DNA of 64,000 bases from Affinundibacterium fentianense (GTDB lineage: Bacteria; Pseudomonadota; Gammaproteobacteria; Burkholderiales; Burkholderiaceae_D). Positions 1 to 11,652 of this stretch are shown here, one piece after another (positions within the stretch are counted from its first letter, which is position 1; every line of letters starts with the position of its first letter). Location: NCBI RefSeq assembly GCF_018139545.1, contig NZ_JAGSPJ010000005.1, positions 124,001 to 188,000 on the forward strand, written 5' to 3'. Both the position numbers and the translations under genes were made by a program. The notes below the pieces were generated by a model. It worked only from the letters and a program-made list of their open reading frames with translations, was not told the origin of the DNA and ran no database searches.

Positions 1-13
1 AAGAGAGAAAAAG

Positions 14-640
14 ATGAAAAAATTTAGCCAAATATTCGTGAGTTTGATCGCTGGATTGAGTTTCTTTGCTGCTGCACAAGCACAAGAAGCACCTGATCAA
101 CTCGTCAAACGTTTAAGCACAGAGATCATTGACGCAGCCAAAACTGATAAAGATATTCAAGCAGGGAATCGTCAACGTATCAACGATTTAGTTGAAACAA
201 AAGTATTGCCACATATTAATTTTGAACGCATGACATCGCTCGCTGTAAGTAAGAATTGGCGTACTGCGACACCGGAACAGCAAAAACAGTTAGTGAATGA
301 ATTTCGTACTTTGTTAATACACACTTATTCTGGTGCTATTACGCAAATTCGGGACCAACGTGTTGAGTTTAAGCCGTTTCGTTCCGCACCAGACGATACC
401 GAAGTCGAAGTGAAAAGTCTTGTGATTCAGACGCGGGGCGAGCCATTGCAATTGAGTTATAGATTGGAAAAAACGCCCGCAGGCTGGAAGATCTTCGACA
501 TCAATGTATTGGGTGCTTGGTTAGTGGAGACCTACAAAGGGAGTTTCTCGGCGGAAGTAAATAAGACGGGGATCGATGGCTTAATCAAGACATTGGTTGA
601 GAAAAATAAAAAATTGGCTGCTGCGCCAGTCAAAAAATAA
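14..640 (+). CDS. mlaC: MlaC, periplasmic phospholipid-binding protein
   Basis: Periplasmic shuttle of the Mla pathway, which carries phospholipids between the outer-membrane MlaA complex and the inner-membrane MlaFEDB transporter. The 208-residue protein starts with a Lys-rich n-region and a hydrophobic core ending AAAQAQ, a signal peptide cleaved near residue 24. The body has the family's features: the segment VLPHINFERMTSLAV, the helical run WRTATPEQQKQLVNEFRTLL, and the YRLEKTPAGWKIFDINVLG block near the end. An A/G-rich ribosome site lies just before the ATG. mlaB follows 22 bases later. mlaFED is presumably to the left of the window edge, so this is the distal part of the operon. Confidence 0.93.
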   Translation: MKKFSQIFVSLIAGLSFFAAAQAQEAPDQLVKRLSTEIIDAAKTDKDIQAGNRQRINDLVETKVLPHINFERMTSLAVSKNWRTATPEQQKQLVNEFRTLLIHTYSGAITQIRDQRVEFKPFRSAPDDTEVEVKSLVIQTRGEPLQLSYRLEKTPAGWKIFDINVLGAWLVETYKGSFSAEVNKTGIDGLIKTLVEKNKKLAAAPVKK

Positions 641-662
641 ATAACAAATTTTGGAGTACAGC

Positions 663-947
663 ATGGTCTTACAAGATCAAGAATTGAATTTGCGTAACGC
701 GGTATCCGTTTCTGAGGCGGGTTTGCGGGCGATCCATGCTGGGGACGATATCATCGACATGACGGCATTAGAATCGGTTGATTCTTCTGCCGTTGCTGTC
801 ATGTTGGCATGGCAACGCCGAGCACAAGCCACAAATAGGAAGTTGCGGTTTGTTGGCGTTTCGAGCAGTTTATTTAGTCTTATTTCCCTCTATGGCCTCA
901 CGGATTTCTTTCATTTGAGCGCCTCCATCCAAGCAGAGCGACATTGA
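663..947 (+). CDS. mlaB: MlaB, STAS-domain protein of the Mla ABC transporter
   Basis: Small cytoplasmic STAS-domain subunit that in the Mla system binds the MlaF ATPase and stabilises the MlaFEDB complex. The approximately 95 residues contain the STAS core DMTALESVDSSAVAVMLAWQRRA, with the Ser-Ser turn at the conserved loop, and a final amphipathic helix. An in-frame TTG at 651 would add four residues, but GGAG at 653-656 is correctly spaced for the ATG at 663, so I use that start. It follows mlaC directly and ends the operon. The family is short and weakly conserved, so part of the call rests on its position after mlaC. Confidence 0.85.
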   Translation: MVLQDQELNLRNAVSVSEAGLRAIHAGDDIIDMTALESVDSSAVAVMLAWQRRAQATNRKLRFVGVSSSLFSLISLYGLTDFFHLSASIQAERH

Positions 948-1022
948 TACGCAAGCTATTTGTAGTCAATTGTCTATACAAGAAGCACGATCAAGTGCGA
1001 CCCTTAATCGGCTAAAATCCCC

Positions 1023-1028
1023 TATAAT
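1023..1028 (+). promoter_or_regulatory. possible -10 element upstream of the ABC exporter genes
   Basis: A perfect TATAAT lies about 100 bases before the ATPase start codon in the 179-base gap after mlaB. I cannot see a convincing -35 element at 16-18 bases, so this is only a weak promoter candidate. Confidence 0.3.
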
Positions 1029-1126
1029 CATGGGCTTTGACGGCAATTGCCGTGATTTTTTCCCGATTCTTGTTTAGAGTTTTTTCACCCAGATTCTCAT
1101 TCATAGCGCGTAAGCGCGAACGCCAC

Positions 1127-2056
1127 ATGGCTGCCATACAAATTAGTAATGTACAAAAATCCTATCAGTCTGCTGGCAAAAAGCTACAGGCTCTAGGTGG
1201 TGTCTCACTCGCGATCGAAGAAGGCGAGTTTTTTGGTTTACTGGGCCCGAATGGCGCAGGTAAGACAACCTTAATTTCGATTATTGCAGGTTTGAATCGT
1301 GCTGATTCTGGCCAAGTTTTGGTGCAAGGACATGATGTGGTGCGCGACTACCGCGCGGCACGCAGCAAGCTTGGTGTGGTTCCGCAAGAATTGGTGTTTG
1401 ATCCATTCTTCACCGTGCGTGAAACCCTGCGTTTGCAATCCGGTTATTTCGGCATTAAAAACAATGATGCGTGGATTGATGAGGTCATGGAAAACCTTGA
1501 TCTAACGAATAAAGCCGATGCGAATATGCGGGCTTTATCGGGTGGTATGAAGCGCCGTGTTTTAGTCGCACAAGCATTGGTGCATAAACCACCAGTGATT
1601 ATTTTAGATGAGCCGACTGCGGGTGTTGATGTGGAGTTGCGTCAGACTTTGTGGAAGTTCATTTCGCGTCTAAATCGTGAAGGGCATACCATCGTCTTGA
1701 CCACGCACTATTTGGAAGAAGCACAAGCTTTGTGTAATCGGGTCGCGATGTTGAAATTTGGAAAAGTCGTTGCGCTCGATACGATGTCTGCGCTGATCAA
1801 GCGCATTTCCGGTTCACAGATGAAAGTGCAACTCGCGCATGGCGAATTGCCTGCTTCATTGCACAATCTGATTATCCCTGCGGATACGCAAGCCGAGGCG
1901 AATAGTTTTGCATTACGGATTACGAATTACGCTGAGGTTGAACCGATATTGGCGAATCTGCGTCAAGCGGGTTGCGTGATTGAGGATCTGCAATTGCAAC
2001 AAGCCGATCTAGAAGATGTGTTCTTACAAATTATGGGTGGAGGAAATCCGCAATGA
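1127..2056 (+). CDS. ABC exporter ATP-binding protein (YadG type)
   Basis: Cytoplasmic ATPase subunit of an ABC-2 type exporter. The 309 residues include Walker A GPNGAGKTT near residue 42, the Q-loop region VVPQELVFDPFFT, the signature LSGGMKRR, Walker B VIILDEPTAGVD and the switch His in TTHYLEE. The C-terminal 80 residues form the accessory domain typical of DrrA/YadG proteins. An upstream TTG at 1037 would add 30 residues of basic, unconserved sequence; the ATG at 1127 gives the normal family start (MAAIQISNVQKSY), so I use it. The gene overlaps the next one by the ATGA at 2053-2056, which implies translational coupling. The substrate is unknown. Confidence 0.9.
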   Translation: MAAIQISNVQKSYQSAGKKLQALGGVSLAIEEGEFFGLLGPNGAGKTTLISIIAGLNRADSGQVLVQGHDVVRDYRAARSKLGVVPQELVFDPFFTVRETLRLQSGYFGIKNNDAWIDEVMENLDLTNKADANMRALSGGMKRRVLVAQALVHKPPVIILDEPTAGVDVELRQTLWKFISRLNREGHTIVLTTHYLEEAQALCNRVAMLKFGKVVALDTMSALIKRISGSQMKVQLAHGELPASLHNLIIPADTQAEANSFALRITNYAEVEPILANLRQAGCVIEDLQLQQADLEDVFLQIMGGGNPQ

Positions 2057-2805
2057 TAGGCTTCCGCACCTTATTGTATAAAGAAGTTTTGCGCTTCTGG
2101 AAAGTCGCAACGCAGACCATCACCGCACCGATTATGACGGCGATGATGTACTTGCTGATTTTTGGTCAAGCGCTGGAAGGTCATGTCAAAGTGCATGGTG
2201 TGACGTACATGGCATTTTTGATTCCCGGATTGGTGATGATGAGCGTTTTGCAGAACGCGTTTGCGAATGCATCCTCATCTTTGATTCAATCAAAAATTAC
2301 CGGTAATTTGGTGTTCATCATGTTGCCACCGTTGTCGCATTGGGAAATGTTTTTTGCCTATGTGTTGGCAGCGGTTGTGCGCGGTCTTGCCGTTGGTTTA
2401 GGTGTGTTTGTGGTGACGGCATGGTTTGCACACTTGAGTTTTAGTGCGCCTTTGTGGATCGCATTATTCGCCTTGATGAGCGCCTTCGTGCTCGGTACGA
2501 TGGGCTTAATCGTTGGTATTTGGGCGGAAAAATTCGATCAGCTCGCTGGTTTTCAAAATTTTGTAATCGTGCCAGCGACCTTTTTGTCGGGCGTGTTTTA
2601 TTCGATCAATTCTTTGCCGCCGATTTGGCAAACTATTTCGCATTTCAATCCCTTCTTCTATATGATTGACGGCTTCCGTTATGGCTTTACTGGCCAGTCG
2701 GATGTCGACCCTGTACGTAGTCTTGTGATTGTGACGATTTTCTTGCTGGCGTTGACGGCAGTTGCGATGCAAATGCTGCGCAGTGGTTATAAGTTGCGGC
2801 ATTGA
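2053..2805 (+). CDS. ABC-2 type exporter permease (YadH type)
   Basis: Inner-membrane permease partner of the preceding ATPase. The 250-residue protein has six hydrophobic segments and the ABC-2 family pattern: an amphipathic N-terminal helix (LLYKEVLRFWKVATQT), a first membrane helix around residues 25-40, and the loop PATFLSGVFYSINSLPPIWQ followed by NPFFYMIDGFRYGF near residues 175-215. Both genes together form a homodimeric-type exporter. Position between mla and bolA-murA is common in Burkholderiales and hints at a cell-envelope role, which is inference. Confidence 0.9.
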   Translation: MIGFRTLLYKEVLRFWKVATQTITAPIMTAMMYLLIFGQALEGHVKVHGVTYMAFLIPGLVMMSVLQNAFANASSSLIQSKITGNLVFIMLPPLSHWEMFFAYVLAAVVRGLAVGLGVFVVTAWFAHLSFSAPLWIALFALMSAFVLGTMGLIVGIWAEKFDQLAGFQNFVIVPATFLSGVFYSINSLPPIWQTISHFNPFFYMIDGFRYGFTGQSDVDPVRSLVIVTIFLLALTAVAMQMLRSGYKLRH

Positions 2806-2869
2806 GTATGAGATGGTGCATAGTCGCCATCCTGAAAAATTATTTGAAAATATTTTAGAAAGACCTATC

Positions 2870-4356
<1,487 letters not shown>

Positions 4357-4399
4357 TTTCCTGTCTAACATCAATAAGCAAACGAGCGAAATAATTGAT

Positions 4400-5053
4400 A
4401 TGAGTTCTCAGCAACTAACTTTGGCTTTGTCCAAAGGGCGTATTTTTGAAGAAACCTTACCGCTGTTGGAAGCGGCAGGTATCCACGTGACTGAAGATCC
4501 AGAAAAATCGCGTAAGTTGATTTTGGCGACCAATGATCCTGATGTGCGCGTGATTATTGTGCGTGCTTCAGACGTGCCAACTTATGTGCAATACGGCGCG
4601 GCAGATTTTGGCGTGGCAGGTAAAGATGTGTTGTTTGAACATGGTGGTGCTGGCTTGTATCAACCTATTGATTTAGGCATCGCAAAATGCCGCATGTCAG
4701 TCGCGGTGTCGGTTGGATTTGATTACGCAACTGCTGTGCGTCAAGGTGCGCGTTTGCGTGTCGCAACCAAATACACGGAAACCGCCCGTCAGCATTTCGC
4801 TAGCAAAGGTGTGCATATCGATTTGATTAAGCTGTATGGCTCGATGGAATTGGCGCCGTTGGTTGGCTTGTCTGATGTGATTGTCGATTTGGTCAGCACC
4901 GGCAATACCTTGCGAGCGAATAATTTAGTCGAAGTGGAAGAGATCATGGATATCTCTTCACGCTTAGTTGTGAATCAAGCTGCATTGAAATTGAAGCGCG
5001 AACGTTTGCAACCCATTCTCCAAGCATTCGAGCGCGCGTCGGAGGGGAAGTAA
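4400..5053 (+). CDS. hisG: ATP phosphoribosyltransferase HisG, short form
   Basis: Catalyses the first step of histidine synthesis, condensing ATP with PRPP. It has 217 residues from ATG 4400 ([18 protein letters not shown]); a longer frame from 4328 would start inside the end of murA and adds unconserved residues. Typical motifs are LALSKGR, the [19 protein letters not shown] block and the PRPP loop [16 protein letters not shown]. The C-terminal regulatory ACT-like domain of the long form is missing, so this is HisGs, which needs the HisZ subunit for activity and feedback control. No hisZ is in the window; it usually sits elsewhere in Burkholderiales. The stop overlaps the hisD ATG by one base. 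Confidence 0.95.
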   Translation: MSSQQLTLALSKGRIFEETLPLLEAAGIHVTEDPEKSRKLILATNDPDVRVIIVRASDVPTYVQYGAADFGVAGKDVLFEHGGAGLYQPIDLGIAKCRMSVAVSVGFDYATAVRQGARLRVATKYTETARQHFASKGVHIDLIKLYGSMELAPLVGLSDVIVDLVSTGNTLRANNLVEVEEIMDISSRLVVNQAALKLKRERLQPILQAFERASEGK

Positions 5054-6375
5054 TGAGCTTCACCACAGCATTGACTCGCTTAGATTCTACACAGTCAGGT
5101 TTCGCGCAAACCTTACGTCAATTATTGGCATTCGAAGCGAGTGAAGACGCGGCGATTGATCAGAGTGTCGTGCAGATCTTGCAGGCAGTTAAAACGCGCG
5201 GTGACACCGCAGTGCTAGAGTACACTCAACGTTTTGATCGTTTGTCAGGCATCAGCTCGATGCAAGCTTTGGAAATTCCGCAAGAGGATTTGCATGCAGC
5301 ACTCGCTAGTATTTCGAATGAGCGTCGTAGTGCATTAGAGGCTGCAGCGCAACGTGTGCGCGCCTATCATGAAGTGCAAAAGCGTGAATGTGGTTCTGCA
5401 GGATTTTCGTACACCGAAGCAGATGGTACGGTACTCGGACAAAAAGTTACTCCCCTAGATCGCGTCGGCATTTACGTGCCTGGTGGCAAAGCGGCTTACC
5501 CTTCTTCCGTACTGATGAACGCGATTCCAGCGAAGGTCGCTGGCGTGCGTGAAATTATTATGGTGGTACCGACACCAGATGGCGTGCGTAATCCTTTGGT
5601 ATTAGCTGCCGCGGCCATCGCAGGTGTCGATCGTGTGTTCACCATCGGTGGCGCGCAGGCGGTTGCTGCTTTGGCGTATGGTACGGAGAGCATTCCGCAA
5701 GTCGATAAAATTGTGGGGCCAGGCAATGCCTATGTTGCGAACGCCAAGCGTCGTGTATTTGGCACTGTTGGTATCGACATGATCGCCGGGCCTTCTGAGA
5801 TTTTAGTTTTATGCGATGGCACGACCGATCCCGATTGGGTTGCGATGGATTTGTTCTCGCAAGCGGAACATGATGAACTTGCGCAATCGATTTTGCTATG
5901 CCCTGATGCGGCGTACATTGATGCCGTACATGCCAGCATTGATAAATTGATTGCAACGATGCCACGTGCCGAGATTATTCGAACTTCCCTGAAAGATCGC
6001 GGTGCTTTGATCAAAGTGCGTGACATGCAAGAAGCTTGCGACATCGCGAATGAGATCGCGGCAGAACATTTAGAAATTTCTGCAGAAAACCCGCAGCAAT
6101 GGGCAGATCAAATTCGTCATGCGGGGGCGATGTTCCTTGGACGTTTTTCTTCCGAATCCTTGGGCGATTATTGCGCTGGGCCGAATCACGTTTTGCCGAC
6201 TTCACGCACCGCGCGTTTCTCATCGCCTTTGGGTGTGTATGATTTCCAGAAGCGTTCATCGATGATACAAGTCAGTGAGCAAGGCGCGCAGACTTTAGGC
6301 AAGATCGCGGCAGAACTCGCGTATGGTGAAGGATTGCCTGCACATGCTCGTAGTGCTGAGTTGCGTTTGAAATGA
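5053..6375 (+). CDS. hisD: histidinol dehydrogenase HisD
   Basis: Zinc- and NAD-dependent enzyme performing the last two oxidations of histidine synthesis (histidinol to histidine). The 440 residues match the usual length. Visible motifs are the nucleotide-binding segment [19 protein letters not shown], the [12 protein letters not shown] motif, IAGPSEILV, the zinc-site [11 protein letters not shown], the catalytic Glu338-His339 in AAEHLEI, and [15 protein letters not shown] near the C-terminus. It is coupled to hisG through TAATG. The next gene is not hisC but a DNA methyltransferase, separated by 130 bases that can form a long hairpin. Confidence 0.97.
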   Translation: MSFTTALTRLDSTQSGFAQTLRQLLAFEASEDAAIDQSVVQILQAVKTRGDTAVLEYTQRFDRLSGISSMQALEIPQEDLHAALASISNERRSALEAAAQRVRAYHEVQKRECGSAGFSYTEADGTVLGQKVTPLDRVGIYVPGGKAAYPSSVLMNAIPAKVAGVREIIMVVPTPDGVRNPLVLAAAAIAGVDRVFTIGGAQAVAALAYGTESIPQVDKIVGPGNAYVANAKRRVFGTVGIDMIAGPSEILVLCDGTTDPDWVAMDLFSQAEHDELAQSILLCPDAAYIDAVHASIDKLIATMPRAEIIRTSLKDRGALIKVRDMQEACDIANEIAAEHLEISAENPQQWADQIRHAGAMFLGRFSSESLGDYCAGPNHVLPTSRTARFSSPLGVYDFQKRSSMIQVSEQGAQTLGKIAAELAYGEGLPAHARSAELRLK

Positions 6376-6403
6376 AATACCCAATGAAAAACAAAATCGT
6401 TAA

Positions 6404-6479
6404 CCGTAAAGGTGCAAAGTACGCAGAGGAAAGTATAGAAAACTTCTCTTCTTTTGCTGCTTTCGTTACACCTTTGCGG
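6404..6479 (+). repeat. long imperfect inverted repeat between hisD and the methyltransferase
   Basis: CCGTAAAGGTG at 6404-6414 is complementary to CACCTTTGCGG at 6469-6479 (11 pairs including one G-U). An inner GAAAG/CTTTC pair can extend the structure. There is no T-run after it, so it is not an ordinary intrinsic terminator. It could be a processing or stability element or an operator between hisD and the inserted gene. Confidence 0.5.
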
Positions 6480-6505
6480 CTAAGTTTTTTTCTTCGTTCA
6501 ATCAT

Positions 6506-7429
6506 ATGAACAGTTTCATTAATCAGATTTTTAATGAAGATGCTATCACTGGTTTGCAGCGCATTCCTGATGGCAGTATTGATCTGATTTTGACCGATCC
6601 ACCTTATGGTTTGGGTAAGGATTACGGCAATGATTCTGATAAGCAGGAAGCGGCGGATTACTTAGCATGGACTGAGCGTTGGATCGACGCTGCTTTGCCG
6701 AAACTCAAGCCGACTGGCTCGCTGTATATTTTTCTGACATGGCGCTATTCGCCAGAAATTTTCGTGATGCTCAAGCAGCGCATGACGATGATTAATGAAA
6801 TTATTTGGGATCGACGTGTGCCGTCTATGGGGGGTAGCACCCGTAGCTTTTCTTCAGTGCACGACACGATAGGCTTATTCGTGAAATCGAAAAATTACTA
6901 TTTCGATTTAGATGCGGTGCGCATTCCTTATGATGCAGCGACCAAAAAAGCCCGTTCGCGCTCGATTTTTGTTGGTGCTAAGTGGTTAGAACTCGGTTAC
7001 AACCCAAAAGATTTGTGGAGTGTGTCACGTCTGCATAAAGAAGATGTAGAACGTGTTGAACACCCAACCCAAAAGCCTTTAGAAATTATTCAACGTATGG
7101 TGCTCGCATCTTGTCCAGAGAATGGTGTGGTACTTGACCCGTTTATGGGCAGTGGTACCACTGCGATTGCGGCACGACGTTGTGGTCGACAATTTGTCGG
7201 CTTTGAACTCAATCCAGATTACTGCGCCATCGTCGAGGCGCGTCTACAATCGGCAGAGGCAGAATTACAAGTTCTGAATAATCAACCGACAGAACCAGTG
7301 CGGGCTAAACCTGTGCTTGCTAAAGTAAGTAAACGAATCAGTAAAGCGAAAACGGTAGTGACCAAGGCGAAAGCTGAACCTGCGAAATCAACGGGGCGAA
7401 AAAAGAGTGTAGCGTCACTTGAAACTTGA
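6506..7429 (+). CDS. solitary beta-class DNA methyltransferase
   Basis: Sequence-specific DNA amino-methyltransferase using S-adenosylmethionine. The catalytic motif DPPY is at residues 31-34 and the SAM-binding FxGxG motif (DPFMGSGTT) at about 211-219; this order, catalytic first and SAM second, defines the beta class shared by CcrM-like N6-adenine and some N4-cytosine enzymes. DPPY favours N6-adenine. The segment EHPTQKPLEII preceding the SAM motif is also typical. Residues 250-307 form a Lys/Ala-rich basic tail that could bind DNA. No restriction endonuclease is adjacent, so it is an orphan. It lies between hisD and hisC on the same strand. The recognition sequence cannot be read from the gene. 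Confidence 0.88.
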   Translation: MNSFINQIFNEDAITGLQRIPDGSIDLILTDPPYGLGKDYGNDSDKQEAADYLAWTERWIDAALPKLKPTGSLYIFLTWRYSPEIFVMLKQRMTMINEIIWDRRVPSMGGSTRSFSSVHDTIGLFVKSKNYYFDLDAVRIPYDAATKKARSRSIFVGAKWLELGYNPKDLWSVSRLHKEDVERVEHPTQKPLEIIQRMVLASCPENGVVLDPFMGSGTTAIAARRCGRQFVGFELNPDYCAIVEARLQSAEAELQVLNNQPTEPVRAKPVLAKVSKRISKAKTVVTKAKAEPAKSTGRKKSVASLET

Positions 7430-7472
7430 TTCTTAAGAATTATTCATTGAACTTAAAACGAGCAACTGTCTC

Positions 7473-8567
7473 ATGTCTTTAGTAGAAAATATTATTCGCG
7501 CCGATGTGCGCGCTTTGTCGGCGTATCACGTGCCTGACGCAACGGGTCTTTTGAAACTCGACGCAATGGAAAATCCGTACACCTTGACGCCAGCCTTGCA
7601 GCAAGCATTGGCGAAACGTTTATCGGAAACCGCCTTAAATCGTTATCCTGTGCCAAATTATTTGGCTATAAAAGAAGCGTTGAAAACGAACTTCGGCGTG
7701 CCTGATGGCTATGACTTGGTGTTGGGCAATGGTTCCGACGAATTGATTGCGATGATCAGTATTGCTTGTGCCAAACCGGGCGCAAAAGTATTGGCGCCAA
7801 TGCCGGGATTTGTGATGTATGCGATGTCTGCACAATTTGCGGGGATGGAATTTGTTGGCGTACCGCTGAACGCAGATTTCACACTCGATAAAGCGGCGAT
7901 GTTGGCAGCGATTGCGGAGCATCGTCCGGCGGTGACCTATTTGGCTTATCCAAACAATCCGACTGGTACTTTGTTTAATGCTGCCGATATGGAAGAAATT
8001 ATTTCGGCAGTGGGTGATAGCGGTGTGGTGATTGTCGATGAGGCATATCAACCATTTGCGCAAACAAGTTTTATCTCGCGTTTGCCAGAATTTTCAAATC
8101 TAGTTGTGATGCGTACGGTATCCAAATTAGGTTTGGCAGGAATACGCCTAGGATACATGTCGGCGTCTGCCGCTTTACTGCAAGAATTTGATAAAGTCCG
8201 TCCACCTTATAACGTGAATGTATTGACCGAAGCGGCGATACTTTGTTTGCTAGAACACGCTGATGTGTTCGAGCAGCAAGCGGCGCAATTGCGCACGCAG
8301 CGTAGTCAGTTGTCTAGTCAACTTACTAGCTTGCCAGGCGTGGAAGTATTTCCGTCTGCCGCCAATTTTTTGCTAATTCGCGTGTCAAATTCAAAGAAAA
8401 GTGAGACATATGGCAATGAAGTCTTCACAAAATTGTTGGAACAAAAAATTTTGGTGAAAAATGTGGGTAAAATGCATGCACTATTGCAGAATTGTTTGCG
8501 TATCACGGTTAGCACACCGGAAGAAAACGCCCAATTTCTAAATGCGTTTAAACTGGCTTTAGAATAA
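7473..8567 (+). CDS. hisC: histidinol-phosphate aminotransferase HisC
   Basis: PLP-dependent class I/II aminotransferase converting imidazole-acetol phosphate to histidinol phosphate. It has 364 residues with the family's early motif [20 protein letters not shown], the [11 protein letters not shown] motif, VDEAYQPFA (Asp holding the PLP ring nitrogen) and the PLP lysine K218 in [14 protein letters not shown]. The C-terminal substrate motif [10 protein letters not shown] is present. It starts 43 bases after the methyltransferase and 91 bases before hisB, so it may be co-transcribed with both. Confidence 0.96.
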   Translation: MSLVENIIRADVRALSAYHVPDATGLLKLDAMENPYTLTPALQQALAKRLSETALNRYPVPNYLAIKEALKTNFGVPDGYDLVLGNGSDELIAMISIACAKPGAKVLAPMPGFVMYAMSAQFAGMEFVGVPLNADFTLDKAAMLAAIAEHRPAVTYLAYPNNPTGTLFNAADMEEIISAVGDSGVVIVDEAYQPFAQTSFISRLPEFSNLVVMRTVSKLGLAGIRLGYMSASAALLQEFDKVRPPYNVNVLTEAAILCLLEHADVFEQQAAQLRTQRSQLSSQLTSLPGVEVFPSAANFLLIRVSNSKKSETYGNEVFTKLLEQKILVKNVGKMHALLQNCLRITVSTPEENAQFLNAFKLALE

Positions 8568-8658
8568 GCTTTTTTGAAATTTTTATTAAAATTTTTCTGT
8601 CGAATTTCACTCAACAACATAATAGCTAACCAGCTAACCACAATTAGCTAATCTCATC

Positions 8659-9249
8659 ATGCAACGTACAGCGCAAGTTACACGCAATACCAATGAAACC
8701 AAGATTCGCGTCGCGATTAATCTTGATGGTACTGGCAAACAATCTTTAAAGACGGGTGTACCGTTTTTGGATCACATGCTCGATCAAATCGCACGTCATG
8801 GATTAATCGATTTGGATATCGAAGCCGATGGCGATTTACATATAGATGCGCATCACACGGTGGAAGATGTTGGTATCACTTTGGGACAAGCATTTGCACA
8901 AGCGATCGGCGACAAAAAAGGCATACGTCGCTATGGTCACGCCTATGTGCCACTCGATGAAGCTTTGTCGCGCGTCGTAATTGATTTCTCAGGTCGTCCA
9001 GGTCTGGAATATCATGTTGATTTTAAACGAGCGATGATCGGTTCATTTGACGTCGATTTGACCCATGAATTTTTCCAAGGTTTTGTGAATCATGCTTTGG
9101 TCTCTCTACATATTGATAATCTGCGCGGCGAAAATGCACACCATCAATGTGAAACCATTTTTAAAGCCTTTGGTCGTGCGCTGCGTATGGCAGCCGAATT
9201 AGATGAACGCGCCTTAGGTACCATTCCATCCACAAAAGGTAGTCTATAA
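8659..9249 (+). CDS. hisB: imidazoleglycerol-phosphate dehydratase HisB
   Basis: Manganese-dependent dehydratase of histidine synthesis, removing water from imidazoleglycerol phosphate. The 196 residues are the monofunctional form, without the N-terminal phosphatase domain found in E. coli. The His-rich metal motifs are clear: [24 protein letters not shown], and the repeat-half motifs [17 protein letters not shown] and [19 protein letters not shown]. The upstream 91-base gap carries a tandem AGCTAACC repeat but nothing I can call a promoter. Confidence 0.97.
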   Translation: MQRTAQVTRNTNETKIRVAINLDGTGKQSLKTGVPFLDHMLDQIARHGLIDLDIEADGDLHIDAHHTVEDVGITLGQAFAQAIGDKKGIRRYGHAYVPLDEALSRVVIDFSGRPGLEYHVDFKRAMIGSFDVDLTHEFFQGFVNHALVSLHIDNLRGENAHHQCETIFKAFGRALRMAAELDERALGTIPSTKGSL

Positions 9250-9327
9250 AAAAGCGATAGCGATGGCATAAAGCTTGCATATTTATGCTATTCGCGAATA
9301 CTTCACTATGCCTACTCCCTCATTGTT

Positions 9328-9966
9328 ATGAATAAGATTGTTGTCGTTGATTACGGCATGGGTAATGTGCGCTCTGTTGCGCAAGCATTACGTGCTGTTG
9401 CCCCTGAAGCCGAGGTCCTGATTTCAGGTTTGATTGCGGATATTCAATCGGCTGATCGTTTAGTCTTGCCAGGCCAAGGAGCGATGCCCGATTGCATGCG
9501 TAGTTTGCAAGAATCGGGCGTGCAAGAGGCCTTGTTACAAGCAGCACGCGAAAAGCCTTTGTTTGGCGTCTGCGTCGGCGAGCAGATGTTGTTTGACATC
9601 AGCGCGGAAGGGAATACACCATGCTTAGGCTTACTTCCAGGTAAGGTTGTACGCTTTGATTTAAGCGGACAATTGCAAGAAGATGGTTCCCGTTATAAAG
9701 TGCCACAAATGGGGTGGAATCGCGTGCATCAAGCGCAAGCGCATCCGCTCTGGGATGGCATTGCGGACGATAGTTATTTTTACTTTGTGCATAGTTATTT
9801 TGTGCAAGCTGAACATGAGCAAGACGTGGTCGGCACGACTGAATATGGGCAAGTATTTACTTCGGCTGTGGCGCGCGAGAATATTTTTGCAACGCAATTC
9901 CATCCCGAGAAAAGCGCCGCTGCGGGACTGCAACTATATAAAAACTTTGTACACTGGAATCCCTAA
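9328..9966 (+). CDS. hisH: imidazole glycerol phosphate synthase glutaminase subunit HisH
   Basis: Class I glutamine amidotransferase that feeds ammonia to HisF. The 212-residue protein carries the oxyanion motif [11 protein letters not shown], the nucleophile Cys82 in GVCVGEQ, and the catalytic His192-Glu194 pair in [11 protein letters not shown]. The motif GVCVGEQ still satisfies the family's GxCxGxQ pattern. It lies 78 bases after hisB and 133 bases before hisA; I see no gene in either gap. Confidence 0.96.
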   Translation: MNKIVVVDYGMGNVRSVAQALRAVAPEAEVLISGLIADIQSADRLVLPGQGAMPDCMRSLQESGVQEALLQAAREKPLFGVCVGEQMLFDISAEGNTPCLGLLPGKVVRFDLSGQLQEDGSRYKVPQMGWNRVHQAQAHPLWDGIADDSYFYFVHSYFVQAEHEQDVVGTTEYGQVFTSAVARENIFATQFHPEKSAAAGLQLYKNFVHWNP

Positions 9967-10099
9967 CACTTGAATTATTGAACGACTTATCAACATTATT
10001 GTCTGTTTGCTGTAATTGCACATGAACAAGTTATGTTGCTGCGGTAACGAATATTGTGTTTTACCTCTTTTTAAATTTTAATCATCTTATACATTCATC

Positions 10100-10891
10100 A
10101 TGCTGCTCATTCCTGCTATCGACCTGAAAGATGGTCACTGCGTACGCCTCAAACAAGGCGATATGGATCAAGCCACAGTATTCTCAGAAGAACCTGCACA
10201 GATGGCTCGCCATTGGTTAGAACAGGGCGCACGTCGCTTGCATTTGGTGGATCTGAATGGCGCCTTCGCAGGTAAGCCAAAAAATGAAGCTGCGATTAAA
10301 GCCATCATCAAAACCGTGCGTGAATACGCAGAAGAGACCGATACTGAAGAAGTGCCAGTGCAACTGGGTGGCGGTATCCGCGACCTTGATACCATCGAGC
10401 GTTATTTAAATGCCGGCATTTCTTACATTATCATCGGCACGGCCGCTGTGAAAAGCCCTGGCTTTTTGGCTGACGCTTGTAGTGCCTTTCCTGGACAGAT
10501 CATCGTCGGTATTGATGCCAAAGATGGCAAAGTAGCGACCGATGGTTGGAGCAAAATGTCTGGGCATGATGTGATTGATCTTGCGCAAAAATTCGAAGGC
10601 TATGGGGTTGAGGCAATCATTTATACCGACATCGGCCGCGATGGCATGATGGGTGGCGTGAATATTGATGCCACAGTGAAGTTAGCGCAAGCTGTGACGG
10701 TTCCTGTGATTGCATCGGGTGGTGTACATGTGCTGGCAGATGTCGAAGCCCTCTGTGATGTGCAAGACGAAGGTATTGAAGGCGTTATTTGTGGCCGCTC
10801 AATTTACGAAGGCACATTAGATTTAGCAAGTGCACAAGATCGCGCTGATGAACTCAGTGGCGACTTGATTTACGAAGAAGACGAAGAATGA
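10100..10891 (+). CDS. hisA: phosphoribosylformimino-5-aminoimidazole carboxamide ribotide isomerase HisA
   Basis: TIM-barrel isomerase (Amadori rearrangement) of histidine synthesis. The 263 residues have catalytic Asp8 in PAIDLKDG and Asp177 in [11 protein letters not shown], the phosphate loops QLGGGIRD and VIASGGVH, and the internal half-barrel repeat. It is about 15 residues longer than many homologues because of an acidic stretch ([12 protein letters not shown]) and an acidic tail ending YEEDEE. Its stop overlaps the hisF start by ATGA. Confidence 0.96.
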   Translation: MLLIPAIDLKDGHCVRLKQGDMDQATVFSEEPAQMARHWLEQGARRLHLVDLNGAFAGKPKNEAAIKAIIKTVREYAEETDTEEVPVQLGGGIRDLDTIERYLNAGISYIIIGTAAVKSPGFLADACSAFPGQIIVGIDAKDGKVATDGWSKMSGHDVIDLAQKFEGYGVEAIIYTDIGRDGMMGGVNIDATVKLAQAVTVPVIASGGVHVLADVEALCDVQDEGIEGVICGRSIYEGTLDLASAQDRADELSGDLIYEEDEE

Positions 10892-11652
10892 CTTTAGCCA
10901 AAAGGATAATCCCTTGTTTGGATGTGAATGCCGGACGAGTCGTCAAAGGCGTCAATTTTCTTGAATTACGTGACGCAGGTGACCCTGTCGAAGTCGCGCG
11001 TCGTTACGACTTGCAAGGCGCGGATGAAATCACGTTTTTGGATATCACAGCGTCCTCTGATGATCGTGATTTGATTTTGCCGGTAATTGAGGCCGTTGCA
11101 TCCCAAGTATTTATTCCTTTAACGGTTGGTGGCGGGGTGCGCACGGTGGCCGATGTGCGGCGTTTATTAAATGCGGGTGCGGATAAAGTCGGTATGAATA
11201 CTTCTGCAGTGACTAATCCGCAATTAGTCGCCGACGCAGCGCATAAGTATGGATCGCAATGTATCGTGGTCGCAATTGATGCCAAAGCGGTCGCGCCAGG
11301 AAAGTGGGAAGTGTATACACACGGCGGGCGTAACGCGACGGGTTTGGACGCGGTCGAATGGGCGCGCAAAATGGCGGAATTGGGTGCAGGTGAAATTCTG
11401 CTCACAAGTATGGATAAAGACGGTACCCGTTCCGGTTTTGATTTGGCACTAACGCGCGCGGTTTCGGACGCGATTGATATTCCGGTCATCGCTTCCGGAG
11501 GAGTCGGCGGCCTGCAAGATTTGGCCGATGGCATCAAATTGGGTGGTGCAGATGCCGTTTTGGCCGCCAGTATTTTTCATTTTGGACAGCACACAGTGCA
11601 GGAAGCAAAACAGTTTATGGCAGCACAACACATACCAATGAGGTTAGCATGA
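10888..11652 (+). CDS. hisF: imidazole glycerol phosphate synthase cyclase subunit HisF
   Basis: TIM-barrel cyclase that uses ammonia channelled from HisH to make imidazoleglycerol phosphate and AICAR. The 254 residues contain catalytic Asp12 in [14 protein letters not shown] and the second Asp in [14 protein letters not shown], with phosphate-binding LTVGGGVRT and VIASGGVGG. It is coupled to hisA upstream and to hisI downstream by four-base ATGA overlaps. Confidence 0.97.
   Translation: MTLAKRIIPCLDVNAGRVVKGVNFLELRDAGDPVEVARRYDLQGADEITFLDITASSDDRDLILPVIEAVASQVFIPLTVGGGVRTVADVRRLLNAGADKVGMNTSAVTNPQLVADAAHKYGSQCIVVAIDAKAVAPGKWEVYTHGGRNATGLDAVEWARKMAELGAGEILLTSMDKDGTRSGFDLALTRAVSDAIDIPVIASGGVGGLQDLADGIKLGGADAVLAASIFHFGQHTVQEAKQFMAAQHIPMRLA

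Noticed and set aside
6272..6505. 77-codon minus-strand frame across the hisD-methyltransferase gap
   Set aside because: Begins at the methyltransferase start and runs into hisD antisense; the region is better explained by the long inverted repeat.
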